Below, piece after piece: positions 1 through 6,358 of a stretch of 18,615 nucleotides of DNA. This stretch comes from Bacteroidota bacterium (GTDB lineage Bacteria > Bacteroidota > Bacteroidia > Bacteroidales > Dysgonomonadaceae): NCBI GenBank assembly GCA_023424395.1, contig JAFADY010000048.1, forward strand, positions 1 to 18,615. The letters run 5' to 3'. Made by a program: the position numbers and the translations under genes. A model generated the notes under the pieces. It saw nothing but the letters and a program-made list of their open reading frames with translations. It made no database searches and had not been told where the DNA came from. Numbering within the stretch: position 1 is the stretch's first letter; every line of letters begins with the position of its first letter.

Positions 1-111
1 TTTGTAATCAACATTTTGGCAGCCTTGGCAGCATATTCATTCTTTCCGAAAAAGCCCTCGATTAATACGAATACAGACATTATAGATATAGAAAGATGGA
101 GAGCCGCTTAG
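1..111 (+). CDS. 3' end of a probable membrane transporter (partial)
   Basis: The first frame is open from base 1 to a TAG at 109-111 and gives 36 residues. They begin with a hydrophobic run (FVINILAALAAYSFF), then two lysines, then a polar tail ending DIERWRAA. This is how the last transmembrane helix and cytoplasmic tail of many permeases look. The frame would end 12 bases from the convergent thioredoxin-like gene. Family and substrate cannot be named from so little. A competing minus-strand frame (ATG at 80, open to base 1, 26 codons) overlaps it completely, so the strand is a judgement based on residue composition. Confidence 0.45.
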   Translation, partial: FVINILAALAAYSFFPKKPSINTNTDIIDIERWRAA

Positions 112-123
112 GCCGAACTCACG

Positions 124-330
124 TTAAGTAAGTTTTTTGCCTACCGATACAACTTTTTCATCGATGACTAACGCCGGTACAGAAAAAACGTTGTATTGCA
201 TGATTTTTATCATGTCTTCTTCTTTTGCAACATTGGCATCGATTCCCAGTTCTTTAACAACCTTTTTTGTTGTTTCATAAAGCGCGTTGCAACTTGGGCA
301 TCCGGTTCCTAAGATTTTTATTTCCAACAT
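124..330 (-). CDS. Small thioredoxin-like redox protein (TM0996/MTH895 type), short C-terminus
   Basis: A 68-residue cytosolic protein with the glutaredoxin-like fold of the 'redox-active disulfide protein 2' family. The redox motif is CPSC at residues 11-14, directly after the first strand (IKILGTG). The cis-proline region FSVPALVIDEK at about 49-59 completes the active site. Proteins of this family often sit next to ArsR regulators and permeases, and probably handle thiol-disulfide exchange for them. Family members usually run to about 75-80 residues and end in a helix; this one stops right after GKKLT and lacks that helix. It lies downstream of arsR on the same strand. A second copy of the arsR operator motif lies at 361-378, 31-48 bases before its ATG, so it is probably co-regulated. 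Confidence 0.85.
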   Translation of the reverse strand: MLEIKILGTGCPSCNALYETTKKVVKELGIDANVAKEEDMIKIMQYNVFSVPALVIDEKVVSVGKKLT

Positions 331-360
331 TTTTGTATTTAATTGATTTTATTGTTTATA

Positions 361-378
361 GTTCGTCAAACAACGAAC
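361..378. promoter_or_regulatory. Second ArsR-type operator, upstream of the thioredoxin-like gene
   Basis: Inverted repeat GTTCGT (361-366) / ACGAAC (373-378). The core GTTCG-N8-CGAAC has the same half-sites and the same 8-base spacing as the operator at the arsR promoter. It lies in the 69-base gap between arsR and the thioredoxin-like gene. Its spacer holds only a weak -7-like sequence on the minus strand (GTTGTTTG). The shared motif suggests that the same ArsR protein controls both genes. Confidence 0.7.
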
Positions 379-399
379 ATTATCGATAAAAAATTTTGC

Positions 400-720
400 C
401 TAACAATTGTTTTTGATTTCTGATACGAAAAACTGACTAAATAAATTACGGGCAATTTCCCAATTCTCCTTGTTAATGCAATACTTTACTTTAGGCGTTT
501 CTATTTCACCCTGAATTAATCCTGCATTTTTCAGTTCTTTTAGGTGCTGCGATACCGTTGCCTTGGCATTGGGAAATACATCGTGAATATCGCCGAAATA
601 ACACGATTCCTGCGCCAGCAGGAATTCCATGATCGCTACGCGGGTAGGGTGTCCCAGTGCTTTGGCGAATGTTGCAATCTGCTTATCCGTAGTTTTTATG
701 TCGTCTTTTTTCTTAGCCAT
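400..720 (-). CDS. ArsR/SmtB-family winged-helix repressor
   Basis: A 106-residue DNA-binding regulator. The winged helix-turn-helix spans about 15-85; the recognition helix region reads KATVSQHLKELKNAGLI (53-69) and the wing follows at GEIETPKVKYCI. ArsR-family proteins repress their own promoter and release DNA on binding a metal, metalloid or other signal. The canonical arsenic/cadmium motif ELCVCDL is replaced here by ESCYFGDI, which keeps one cysteine (C40). The other cysteines are C81, in the wing, and C106, the last residue, so the inducer cannot be read off and could be redox-related. The gene is probably autoregulated: a 9-bp inverted repeat brackets its own -7 element. It may be co-transcribed with the thioredoxin-like gene 69 bases downstream. 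No metal efflux pump is visible in the window. Confidence 0.9.
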   Translation of the reverse strand: MAKKKDDIKTTDKQIATFAKALGHPTRVAIMEFLLAQESCYFGDIHDVFPNAKATVSQHLKELKNAGLIQGEIETPKVKYCINKENWEIARNLFSQFFVSEIKNNC

Positions 721-727
721 ATTATTT

Positions 728-753
728 TATTGTTCGCAAAAGTACGAACAATA
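728..753. promoter_or_regulatory. ArsR operator enclosing the arsR -7 element
   Basis: Perfect 9-bp inverted repeat TATTGTTCG (728-736) / CGAACAATA (745-753) with an 8-base spacer at 737-744. On the minus strand the spacer reads TACTTTTG, an exact match to the Bacteroidetes -7 consensus TAnnTTTG. A repressor bound here would cover the promoter core. It lies 8-33 bases upstream of the arsR ATG. Confidence 0.85.
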
Positions 754-767
754 TTTTAAATTGCAAA
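737..767 (-). promoter_or_regulatory. arsR promoter
   Basis: On the minus strand, -7 element TACTTTTG (744-737) and -33 element TTTG (767-764) are separated by 19 bases, matching the Bacteroidetes primary sigma-factor consensus. Transcription would start only about 10 bases before the arsR ATG at 720. Confidence 0.8.
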
Positions 768-797
768 TGGTTTTGAGAAAAATAATGCTTCGTAGAT

Positions 798-1121
798 TCA
801 ATCCACAAAAATTTCCTTCAAAACGTTCTTCGTTTCAGTAATTTCTTTTTCGGTTAGTTTTCCCAATAATTTAACGATTCTTATCCGATTGATGGTGCGA
901 ATTTGGTCTAAAACAATCCAACCTTTCAATTCTTTTTGGGATAATTTTACGCGTGTGGGATATTCTTTTGATGTGCTTGTAACGGGTGCAATAGTAATAG
1001 TTCTAAGGTGTGCATTCATTTCGTCGGGTGAAATGACAACGCACGGCCGCGTTTTTTTCATTTCACTGCCAATGGTAGGATTAAGATTTACGAGTACAAT
1101 TTCGTATTGCTTTATTTCCAT
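798..1121 (-). CDS. MazF/PemK-family toxin (endoribonuclease)
   Basis: A 107-residue protein of the MazF/PemK family. These toxins cut RNA at short single-stranded motifs and stop growth when the antitoxin is lost. The family signature is clear: DIV-like strand EIVLVNLNPTIGSE (7-20), then KKTRPCVVIS (22-31) matching GSExxxxRPxxVLS of MazF, then ITIAPVTS, then the VLDQIRTI segment that corresponds to ADQVKSI. Length is normal. Its ATG overlaps the last 10 bases of the upstream antitoxin gene, the usual arrangement for translationally coupled toxin-antitoxin pairs. The RNA target sequence cannot be predicted. Confidence 0.92.
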   Translation of the reverse strand: MEIKQYEIVLVNLNPTIGSEMKKTRPCVVISPDEMNAHLRTITIAPVTSTSKEYPTRVKLSQKELKGWIVLDQIRTINRIRIVKLLGKLTEKEITETKNVLKEIFVD

Positions 1122-1357
1122 TCTTCAAAATTTTCATCAGCAAAAACATCATCGATCAACAAATTGTCGTCTCCCTGCCAGCGCATTTTTTTGAAGGCTT
1201 TGTCCCATCCTTTTCGGGGTTCGGATTTAGGTTTTAATACAATTTGTTTTTCTTCGAGTATCAGCTCAAGCTTGTCATTGATATTATATTTTTCTAAGAT
1301 TGTTTTAGAGAGCCGTATTCCCTTGGAATTTCCAATATTTATGATTGATATATCCAT
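1112..1357 (-). CDS. MazE-like AbrB-fold antitoxin
   Basis: An 81-residue antitoxin. The N-terminal half (1-48) has the swapped-hairpin AbrB/MazE DNA-binding domain: IINIGNSKGIRLSKTILEKY, then DKLELILEEKQIVLKPK. The C-terminal part (about 50-81) is acidic and aromatic (DDNLLIDDVFADENFEEW), as expected of the flexible tail that threads across the MazF active site. MazE proteins with their toxin repress their own operon. A 29-bp near-palindrome lies 9-37 bases upstream of this start and overlaps the probable -7 element, which fits autoregulation. The gene is first in the pair and overlaps the toxin by 10 bases. Confidence 0.9.
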   Translation of the reverse strand: MDISIINIGNSKGIRLSKTILEKYNINDKLELILEEKQIVLKPKSEPRKGWDKAFKKMRWQGDDNLLIDDVFADENFEEWK

Positions 1358-1365
1358 ATTAATTT

Positions 1366-1394
1366 TATTTGTTATTACAAAGTAATTACAAATA
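1366..1394. promoter_or_regulatory. mazEF operator: 29-bp near-perfect palindrome
   Basis: Left arm TATTTGTTATTAC (1366-1378) and right arm GTAATTACAAATA (1382-1394) are complementary at 12 of 13 positions around an AAA centre. It overlaps the predicted -7 element of the toxin-antitoxin pair, so it is the obvious binding site for the MazE-like protein or the MazE/MazF complex. Confidence 0.75.
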
Positions 1395-1409
1395 TTTCAA
1401 TTTACAAAA
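1378..1409 (-). promoter_or_regulatory. Probable mazEF promoter
   Basis: On the minus strand TTACTTTG (1385-1378) matches TAnnTTTG with one mismatch. TTTTG (1409-1405) lies 19 bases upstream of it. The start of transcription would fall around 1370, a short leader before the ATG at 1357. Confidence 0.5.
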
Positions 1410-1438
1410 TAGTTTAAATTATTTTATAGATGACTTCC

Positions 1439-2494
1439 CTAAATCCCTACCGCATCCCTGTAAAAATCCAAGGCTTGAAAAACGGTTTCTCTATCAATAT
1501 TTTGATTAATTCGTATATTACCAATATCGGCCAATAAAGTAAAGTTAATGTTTTGTCCTTCATTTTTTTTATCGTGTTTTATGGTTTCGTAAAGTTCGGT
1601 ATAATTATCGCAGTTAATGGCGTAGGCGCCATAGTTTTGATAAATGAATTTGACGGTTTTTTGCAACTTTTCCTTTGGGAAACCGCAAACCCGATGCGAA
1701 AGATAAAGCTCCGCGATCAATCCCCATGCAACTGCGTATCCGTGCAAAACAGGTTTGCCGTTGTCAAGAGCAAAGCTCTCGAAAGCATGCCCGATAGTAT
1801 GTCCGAAATTCAACGCTTTGCGCACGTTTTTTTCGAAAGGGTCTTTTTCGACAATTTTTTCTTTAATGGAAACCGAGCGGAATACTAATTCATTGAGTTT
1901 CTCGAAATTGCGGGCGCTTAAATCGAATGTTAAAAGCTCTTCCCAATCCTGCTCAGAATGGATCAGTGCATGCTTAAGCATTTCGGTATAACCCGACAGC
2001 AAATCGCTCGGGGATAACGAATGAAAAAAATCGGATGAAATAATAACAAATTCTGCCGGATAAAACGCGCCTACTTCGTTTTTATAACCTTCAAAATTAA
2101 TTCCGGTTTTTCCGCCTACTGCCGCATCCACAGCGCCGAGCAAAGTTGTTGGTATATTTACATATTTGATGCCGCGTTTAAAAGTGGCTGCAGCAAAACC
2201 GCCAATATCGGTAACCATTCCTCCGCCTAAATTAATAAGCAAAGAATGACGAGTGGCGCCGCTTTCCGTGAGATTTTTCCAAATATGCGAAAGGTTTTCG
2301 ATGGTTTTATTGGTATCGTTGGCCGGAATAATTATACGAACCGCTTTGCTTACTGCATCCATAGATTCAACAAGCGGAAGGCATAATCTTCCGGTGTGTT
2401 CATCGGTGAGAATAAAGAGTTTATCGTGTTTTATTTCCGACAAAACGGCTTCTAAATCGGTTTTAAGATGGCTGCTTTTTATGATATGTTGCAT
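1439..2494 (-). CDS. aroB: 3-dehydroquinate synthase
   Basis: A 351-residue cytosolic enzyme that converts DAHP to 3-dehydroquinate, the second step of the shikimate pathway. It needs NAD+ and a divalent metal. The NAD-binding glycine loop is LGGGMVTDIGGFAAA (89-103), followed by the conserved TTLLGAVDAAVGGKTGIN (116-133). The metal ligands by family alignment are E171 (in TEMLKHALIHS), H232 (in GHTIGHAFES) and H251 (in LHGYAVAWG). Length is normal for the bacterial enzyme. It is a single-gene unit with its own promoter; neither neighbour is a shikimate gene. Confidence 0.97.
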   Translation of the reverse strand: MQHIIKSSHLKTDLEAVLSEIKHDKLFILTDEHTGRLCLPLVESMDAVSKAVRIIIPANDTNKTIENLSHIWKNLTESGATRHSLLINLGGGMVTDIGGFAAATFKRGIKYVNIPTTLLGAVDAAVGGKTGINFEGYKNEVGAFYPAEFVIISSDFFHSLSPSDLLSGYTEMLKHALIHSEQDWEELLTFDLSARNFEKLNELVFRSVSIKEKIVEKDPFEKNVRKALNFGHTIGHAFESFALDNGKPVLHGYAVAWGLIAELYLSHRVCGFPKEKLQKTVKFIYQNYGAYAINCDNYTELYETIKHDKKNEGQNINFTLLADIGNIRINQNIDRETVFQALDFYRDAVGI

Positions 2495-2524
2495 AATGAA
2501 AGGGTTGTAATTTTAATCTAAGAA

Positions 2525-2532
2525 CAAAGATA
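2525..2532 (-). promoter_or_regulatory. aroB -7 promoter element
   Basis: TATCTTTG on the minus strand exactly matches the Bacteroidetes TAnnTTTG element, 31 bases before the aroB ATG. No TTG is seen at the -33 position, so the promoter is supported by the -7 box only. Confidence 0.55.
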
Positions 2533-2571
2533 GAGAAAATCATTGTCCGATTTACGTTCGTGTTTTCACAA

Positions 2572-5517
2572 TTATATTAATGCTTTGTATAACTCCTCTT
2601 GAATGCGCTCCCTGATATTTAGTGTGGATAACCTGTTCGGCGAACGTTCGGGATAAACTCTGTTTGAGAGAAAAATGTAGATCATGTTGTTGGTTGGATC
2701 TACCCAAAAACAGGTGCCGGTAAAACCGGTGTGTCCGTAAACGGAAATGGGTGTGAGCGGACTTGTCGGGCTTGCGTTGTTGTTTCTCGGATCAGGTTTA
2801 TCAAAACCCAAACCGCGGCGGCTTCTGCTGCTTTTGGTTTTGGTGAATAAATTTACCGTTTCTTCGCTCAAAAAACGCTCTCCGCCATACTCTCCGCCAT
2901 TAAGCCACATTTGCGACAGCTTGGCTAAATCGTTGGCATTGGAAAACAATCCCGCATTTCCTGATATTCCTCCAAAAAGAGCCGCTCCTTCATCGTGAAC
3001 ATAGCCGCGAAGTTGTTGTTTGCGAAAAAACGGATCATTTTCAGTAGGAGGAATATTGTTTACAGACATGTATTTGAGTGGCTGAAAAGTCATGGTGTTT
3101 GCGCCGAGTTTTTCATAGAAGTTACTCTTAACATAAGTGTCCAAATCTTTTTTAGATATGTTCTCGATCACTTCTTTCAATAGCATGAAGTTGAGGCAGC
3201 TGTATCTGTAAGTTTTAGACCTTAGCTCCGTGGCTATCACTTCTTTTAACAGCGCGTTTTGCATTTGTTGGCTTGCATACATATTTTGAGCGATCGGCTC
3301 ATTGAAAGTTTCGGATGCCCGGCTTGAAATGTAAGCCGGAATAAATTTATAATCGGTTCGTCCCCACGCGCCCGCGTAGCGGGCATGATACAAACCCGAT
3401 CTTTTCCCAAAAAGTGTTCCGGTATAGCTGTTTTTGTCTATTGCAGTGGTGTAATACGGAATATATGAAACTACTCCCGTTTCGTGAAACAAGGCTTCTC
3501 TTATATTGATATTGGCTTTGTTGGTGCCTTTTGTTTCGGGTACAAATTTTCCGAAATTATCTTGTAAACGAAGTTTTTTTTCATCGTACAACTTCATGAC
3601 GGCGGGAAGTGTAGCTGCTGCTTTGGTTATGGATGCAAGGTCGTAAACGGTTTCGTCGGTTACTTTTGAGCCGCCCGCATATTCAAAATTTCCAAAACCT
3701 TTGTCGTATATCACAACGCCGTCTTTAGCTACCAAAACATAGCAACCCGGATAAGCGCGTTGTCGTATCCCTTCGAGGGCGATACTTTCTATATTCTCTA
3801 ATTTTTTGGATTGCATACCGATTTCTTCAGGCAAAGAGTAAGATAAGCGGGTCTTTTTTGTTTCGATTCCGCTGTTAACTTTGTAATTTCCTCCGCTAAC
3901 GGGAAGTTTCCCCGTCATTTCTATTCCGCCGAAAATGGCTTGCGCGGCGCTCATTTGGGCGAATTCGGTATTGTCGTAGGCAACAATCACACTATTTGTG
4001 TTTTCGGCAGATGCTTTGAAGCTACTCAATCGGTAGGGCGACGAAAAAAATACCAAAACCGATTTTTTATTTTTCACCAGATTTTGAAGAGCTGCATTTT
4101 CTATCATCCTATCTGAATGAACGGAAAAAATAACCAAATCAAAATCCGATAATTTTGAAGCTATTCCCGATAGATTTTCCATAGAGGCAGCATGAAAATG
4201 ATTTACATTGCCGTATTTGTTCAACCAATTTTGAAAAACGGATTTAGAAGAGCTGCCGATTGATACCGATGCAATTTTTGTTTTATCTAATTGCGTTAAC
4301 GGGAGAAGGTTCTGATCGTTTTTAACCAACGTAACCGCGCCATCGTAAATTTTGCGTAGCGTCCATTCGGTTTGCGAATTTTCTATTTCCGATTTTAGGG
4401 TTCTTGTGTTTATAGGTTTAGTTTCGTGTACTTTGAGCATGAATTTATAGGCAAGCACTTTTTTTACTTTTTCTTCGAAAAGCGGGGTGGGGATGGTGCC
4501 TTTTTCCACCGCATTTTTAACGGAGTTAAATTCACGCTCTTGGTGTACTACTCCGAGCACAATATCGTTGCCGGCCAAAAGCGCTTTTACGCTCATCTCA
4601 GGTTGATTGGAAACTCCTCTCATAGCCATTGCATCGGTAAAGGTGAGTCCGGTGAAACCCATTTCATCTTTCAGCAGTTTTTGTCCGATGCTTGGCGAAA
4701 GTGTCGCGGGCAAGCCGTTTGTTCCAAGTGACGGAACATTTAAGTGTCCGATCATGATCCCCGACAATCCGGCATTGATATAGTATTTGAATGGATGCAA
4801 TTCCACCGTTTCCATTCGTATTTTGTTGTGGTTGATTGTTGGCAATGTTTTGTGTGAATCTTCGGATGTATCACCGTGCCCGGGAAAGTGTTTCGCAACG
4901 GCCATCACGCCATTTTCTTCCAGTCCGCGCGCGTACGCGATACCGCTTCGGGCAACATTTTGTGGGTCTTCGCCAAAAGCGCGGGTCCCGATTACGGGAT
5001 TTCGAGGATTGCTGTGCACATCGATAGACGGCGCAAAGTTTATGTGAATTCCCATTGCACGGCATTGCCGGGCAACTTCTTTTCCGTATTGTTTGATGAT
5101 CTCATCGTTGTGAATGGCGCCGATAATAACGTTTCGTGGAAATTTAGGCGCGTCCGTCAATCGCATCGATAAGCCCCATTCGCCGTCCAAGCCTATAAAC
5201 AAAGGAACTTTTGCGATGCTTTGCGCATAATTGGTTATTTCGGCCTGGCCGGCAACGGTTCCTTTCGAGAAAAGCAAACCGCCCACTTTTTGGTTATTTA
5301 CGTAACTTCTGATCCTTTCTTTCCAATTGTTGTTGGGTTCGGCAATCGGCATAAAAAGTTGCCCCACTTTTTCATCGAGCGTCATTTGGGCAAAAACCGA
5401 ATCCACCCATCGGTTCATTTTTATTTTATCCGCTTGTTTATAGAAATTCGTTTCGGTTTGCGCCGACAGATAACCTAAGGAAAATAAGAGAAGGAAAGTG
5501 GAGAATATTTTATTCAT
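2572..5517 (-). CDS. Secreted GH3 beta-N-acetylhexosaminidase-like / class C beta-lactamase-like fusion
   Basis: A 981-residue exported protein with a signal peptide ending near LGYLSAQ (about residue 20). Residues about 40-365 form a GH3 TIM barrel of the NagZ type: KHFPGHGDT (209-217) carries the His/Asp general acid-base dyad of bacterial NagZ, and D295 in LTFTDAMAM is the nucleophile. Residues about 390-545 look like the GH3 C-terminal sandwich. Residues about 565-980 are a beta-lactamase/esterase-like serine hydrolase: SITK (629-632) holds the nucleophilic serine and lysine, and HTG (929-931) replaces KTG. This fused architecture is common in Bacteroidetes and is expected to act on peptidoglycan-derived GlcNAc-containing substrates in the periplasm. 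The second serine-hydrolase motif, usually Y-x-N or Y-S-D, reads YSC (772-774), which is odd. The start overlaps the upstream gene stop (ATGA), indicating coupling. Confidence 0.93.
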   Translation of the reverse strand: MNKIFSTFLLLFSLGYLSAQTETNFYKQADKIKMNRWVDSVFAQMTLDEKVGQLFMPIAEPNNNWKERIRSYVNNQKVGGLLFSKGTVAGQAEITNYAQSIAKVPLFIGLDGEWGLSMRLTDAPKFPRNVIIGAIHNDEIIKQYGKEVARQCRAMGIHINFAPSIDVHSNPRNPVIGTRAFGEDPQNVARSGIAYARGLEENGVMAVAKHFPGHGDTSEDSHKTLPTINHNKIRMETVELHPFKYYINAGLSGIMIGHLNVPSLGTNGLPATLSPSIGQKLLKDEMGFTGLTFTDAMAMRGVSNQPEMSVKALLAGNDIVLGVVHQEREFNSVKNAVEKGTIPTPLFEEKVKKVLAYKFMLKVHETKPINTRTLKSEIENSQTEWTLRKIYDGAVTLVKNDQNLLPLTQLDKTKIASVSIGSSSKSVFQNWLNKYGNVNHFHAASMENLSGIASKLSDFDLVIFSVHSDRMIENAALQNLVKNKKSVLVFFSSPYRLSSFKASAENTNSVIVAYDNTEFAQMSAAQAIFGGIEMTGKLPVSGGNYKVNSGIETKKTRLSYSLPEEIGMQSKKLENIESIALEGIRQRAYPGCYVLVAKDGVVIYDKGFGNFEYAGGSKVTDETVYDLASITKAAATLPAVMKLYDEKKLRLQDNFGKFVPETKGTNKANINIREALFHETGVVSYIPYYTTAIDKNSYTGTLFGKRSGLYHARYAGAWGRTDYKFIPAYISSRASETFNEPIAQNMYASQQMQNALLKEVIATELRSKTYRYSCLNFMLLKEVIENISKKDLDTYVKSNFYEKLGANTMTFQPLKYMSVNNIPPTENDPFFRKQQLRGYVHDEGAALFGGISGNAGLFSNANDLAKLSQMWLNGGEYGGERFLSEETVNLFTKTKSSRSRRGLGFDKPDPRNNNASPTSPLTPISVYGHTGFTGTCFWVDPTNNMIYIFLSNRVYPERSPNRLSTLNIRERIQEELYKALI

Positions 5518-6347
5518 TTTTTGACTTTTTCGAGTTCTACGTTAATTTGTCCGACAACAACGCCTCTTCCGGCAGTTTGAAAAATAGTAACATCTTTGTT
5601 ATCGATATTTTTCACAACCGAAGGCTTTTCCATATGCCAATGACTGTGTCCGCCAATGATTATATCTATATTTTTTGTTTGGGGAGCTAACCGCATATCG
5701 GCTTCGTAACCCAGATGGGAAAGACAGATAACAAAGTCGCACTTTTTTTGGTTTTTTAATTGCGCAGCAATGTTATTGGCGGTTTCCAAGGGTGCAAGAA
5801 ATTTCATTCCTTTGTAATTGTCGGTGGCTATAAGGCCTTTGGGGTTAATTCCCAATGCCAAAATGCCGATTCTTAAGCCGTCTTTATTAACGATTGTATA
5901 AGGATGAATTAATCCGTGCAAAGGTGTGTCGGAAAAATCGTAATTGCTGCTTAATATGGGGAAATCGGCTTTGCGGACTACATTTTCCAATACTTCCATG
6001 CCGTAATCGAATTCGTGATTACCTAATGTAGCCGCGTTATAACCCAATAAGTTCATGGCTTCAATTTCCACCTCTCCTTTAAAAAGATTGAAGTAAGGTG
6101 TTCCTTGCAGAAAATCGCCGGCATCCAACAAAAGCACATTTTCCTTTTCTTTTCTCATTTGTTCCACAAAATTCATTCTCCGAATAACGCCTCCTTTATC
6201 GGGATGTGTTTTATCCGTTTCGGGAACCGGTTCTATGCGGCTGTGGCTATCGTTGGTGTGAAGAATGACTATTTCTTTCTGTCCGAAAACAAAAGTTCCG
6301 AAGGAAAGAAAAAGAATAAGTAGAAAGGTTGTATATTTTTGATTCAT
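5514..6347 (-). CDS. Secreted 5'-nucleotidase-type metallophosphatase domain
   Basis: A 277-residue exported protein with a signal peptide (MNQKYTTFLL to about VFGQ, residue 23). It is the N-terminal catalytic domain of the UshA/5'-nucleotidase family only. Metal-site motifs run in order: HTNDSH (D33, H35), DAGDF (D78), GNHEFD (N110, H111), SHLGYE (H211) and GGHSHWH (H234, H236). Family members hydrolyse nucleotides, UDP-sugars or 2',3'-cyclic nucleotides in the periplasm. The substrate-binding C-terminal domain is missing here and sits in the gene immediately upstream in transcription (11 bases away), so the two products probably form one enzyme. The downstream fusion gene starts inside this stop codon. 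Confidence 0.93.
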   Translation of the reverse strand: MNQKYTTFLLILFLSFGTFVFGQKEIVILHTNDSHSRIEPVPETDKTHPDKGGVIRRMNFVEQMRKEKENVLLLDAGDFLQGTPYFNLFKGEVEIEAMNLLGYNAATLGNHEFDYGMEVLENVVRKADFPILSSNYDFSDTPLHGLIHPYTIVNKDGLRIGILALGINPKGLIATDNYKGMKFLAPLETANNIAAQLKNQKKCDFVICLSHLGYEADMRLAPQTKNIDIIIGGHSHWHMEKPSVVKNIDNKDVTIFQTAGRGVVVGQINVELEKVKK

Positions 6348-6358
6348 ATGCTTTTATA

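Noticed and set aside
1..80. Minus-strand frame from an ATG at 80 running off the window (MSVFVLIEGFF...)
   Set aside because: It overlaps the plus-strand frame 1-111 in full. The plus-strand reading looks like a membrane helix plus basic tail and ends neatly 12 bases from the convergent gene, so I preferred it, without certainty.
4836..5065. Several overlapping frames on both strands within the GH3 gene, rich in Arg, Ser and Cys
   Set aside because: These are shadows of the GC-richer catalytic part of the GH3 gene and show no domain or promoter.
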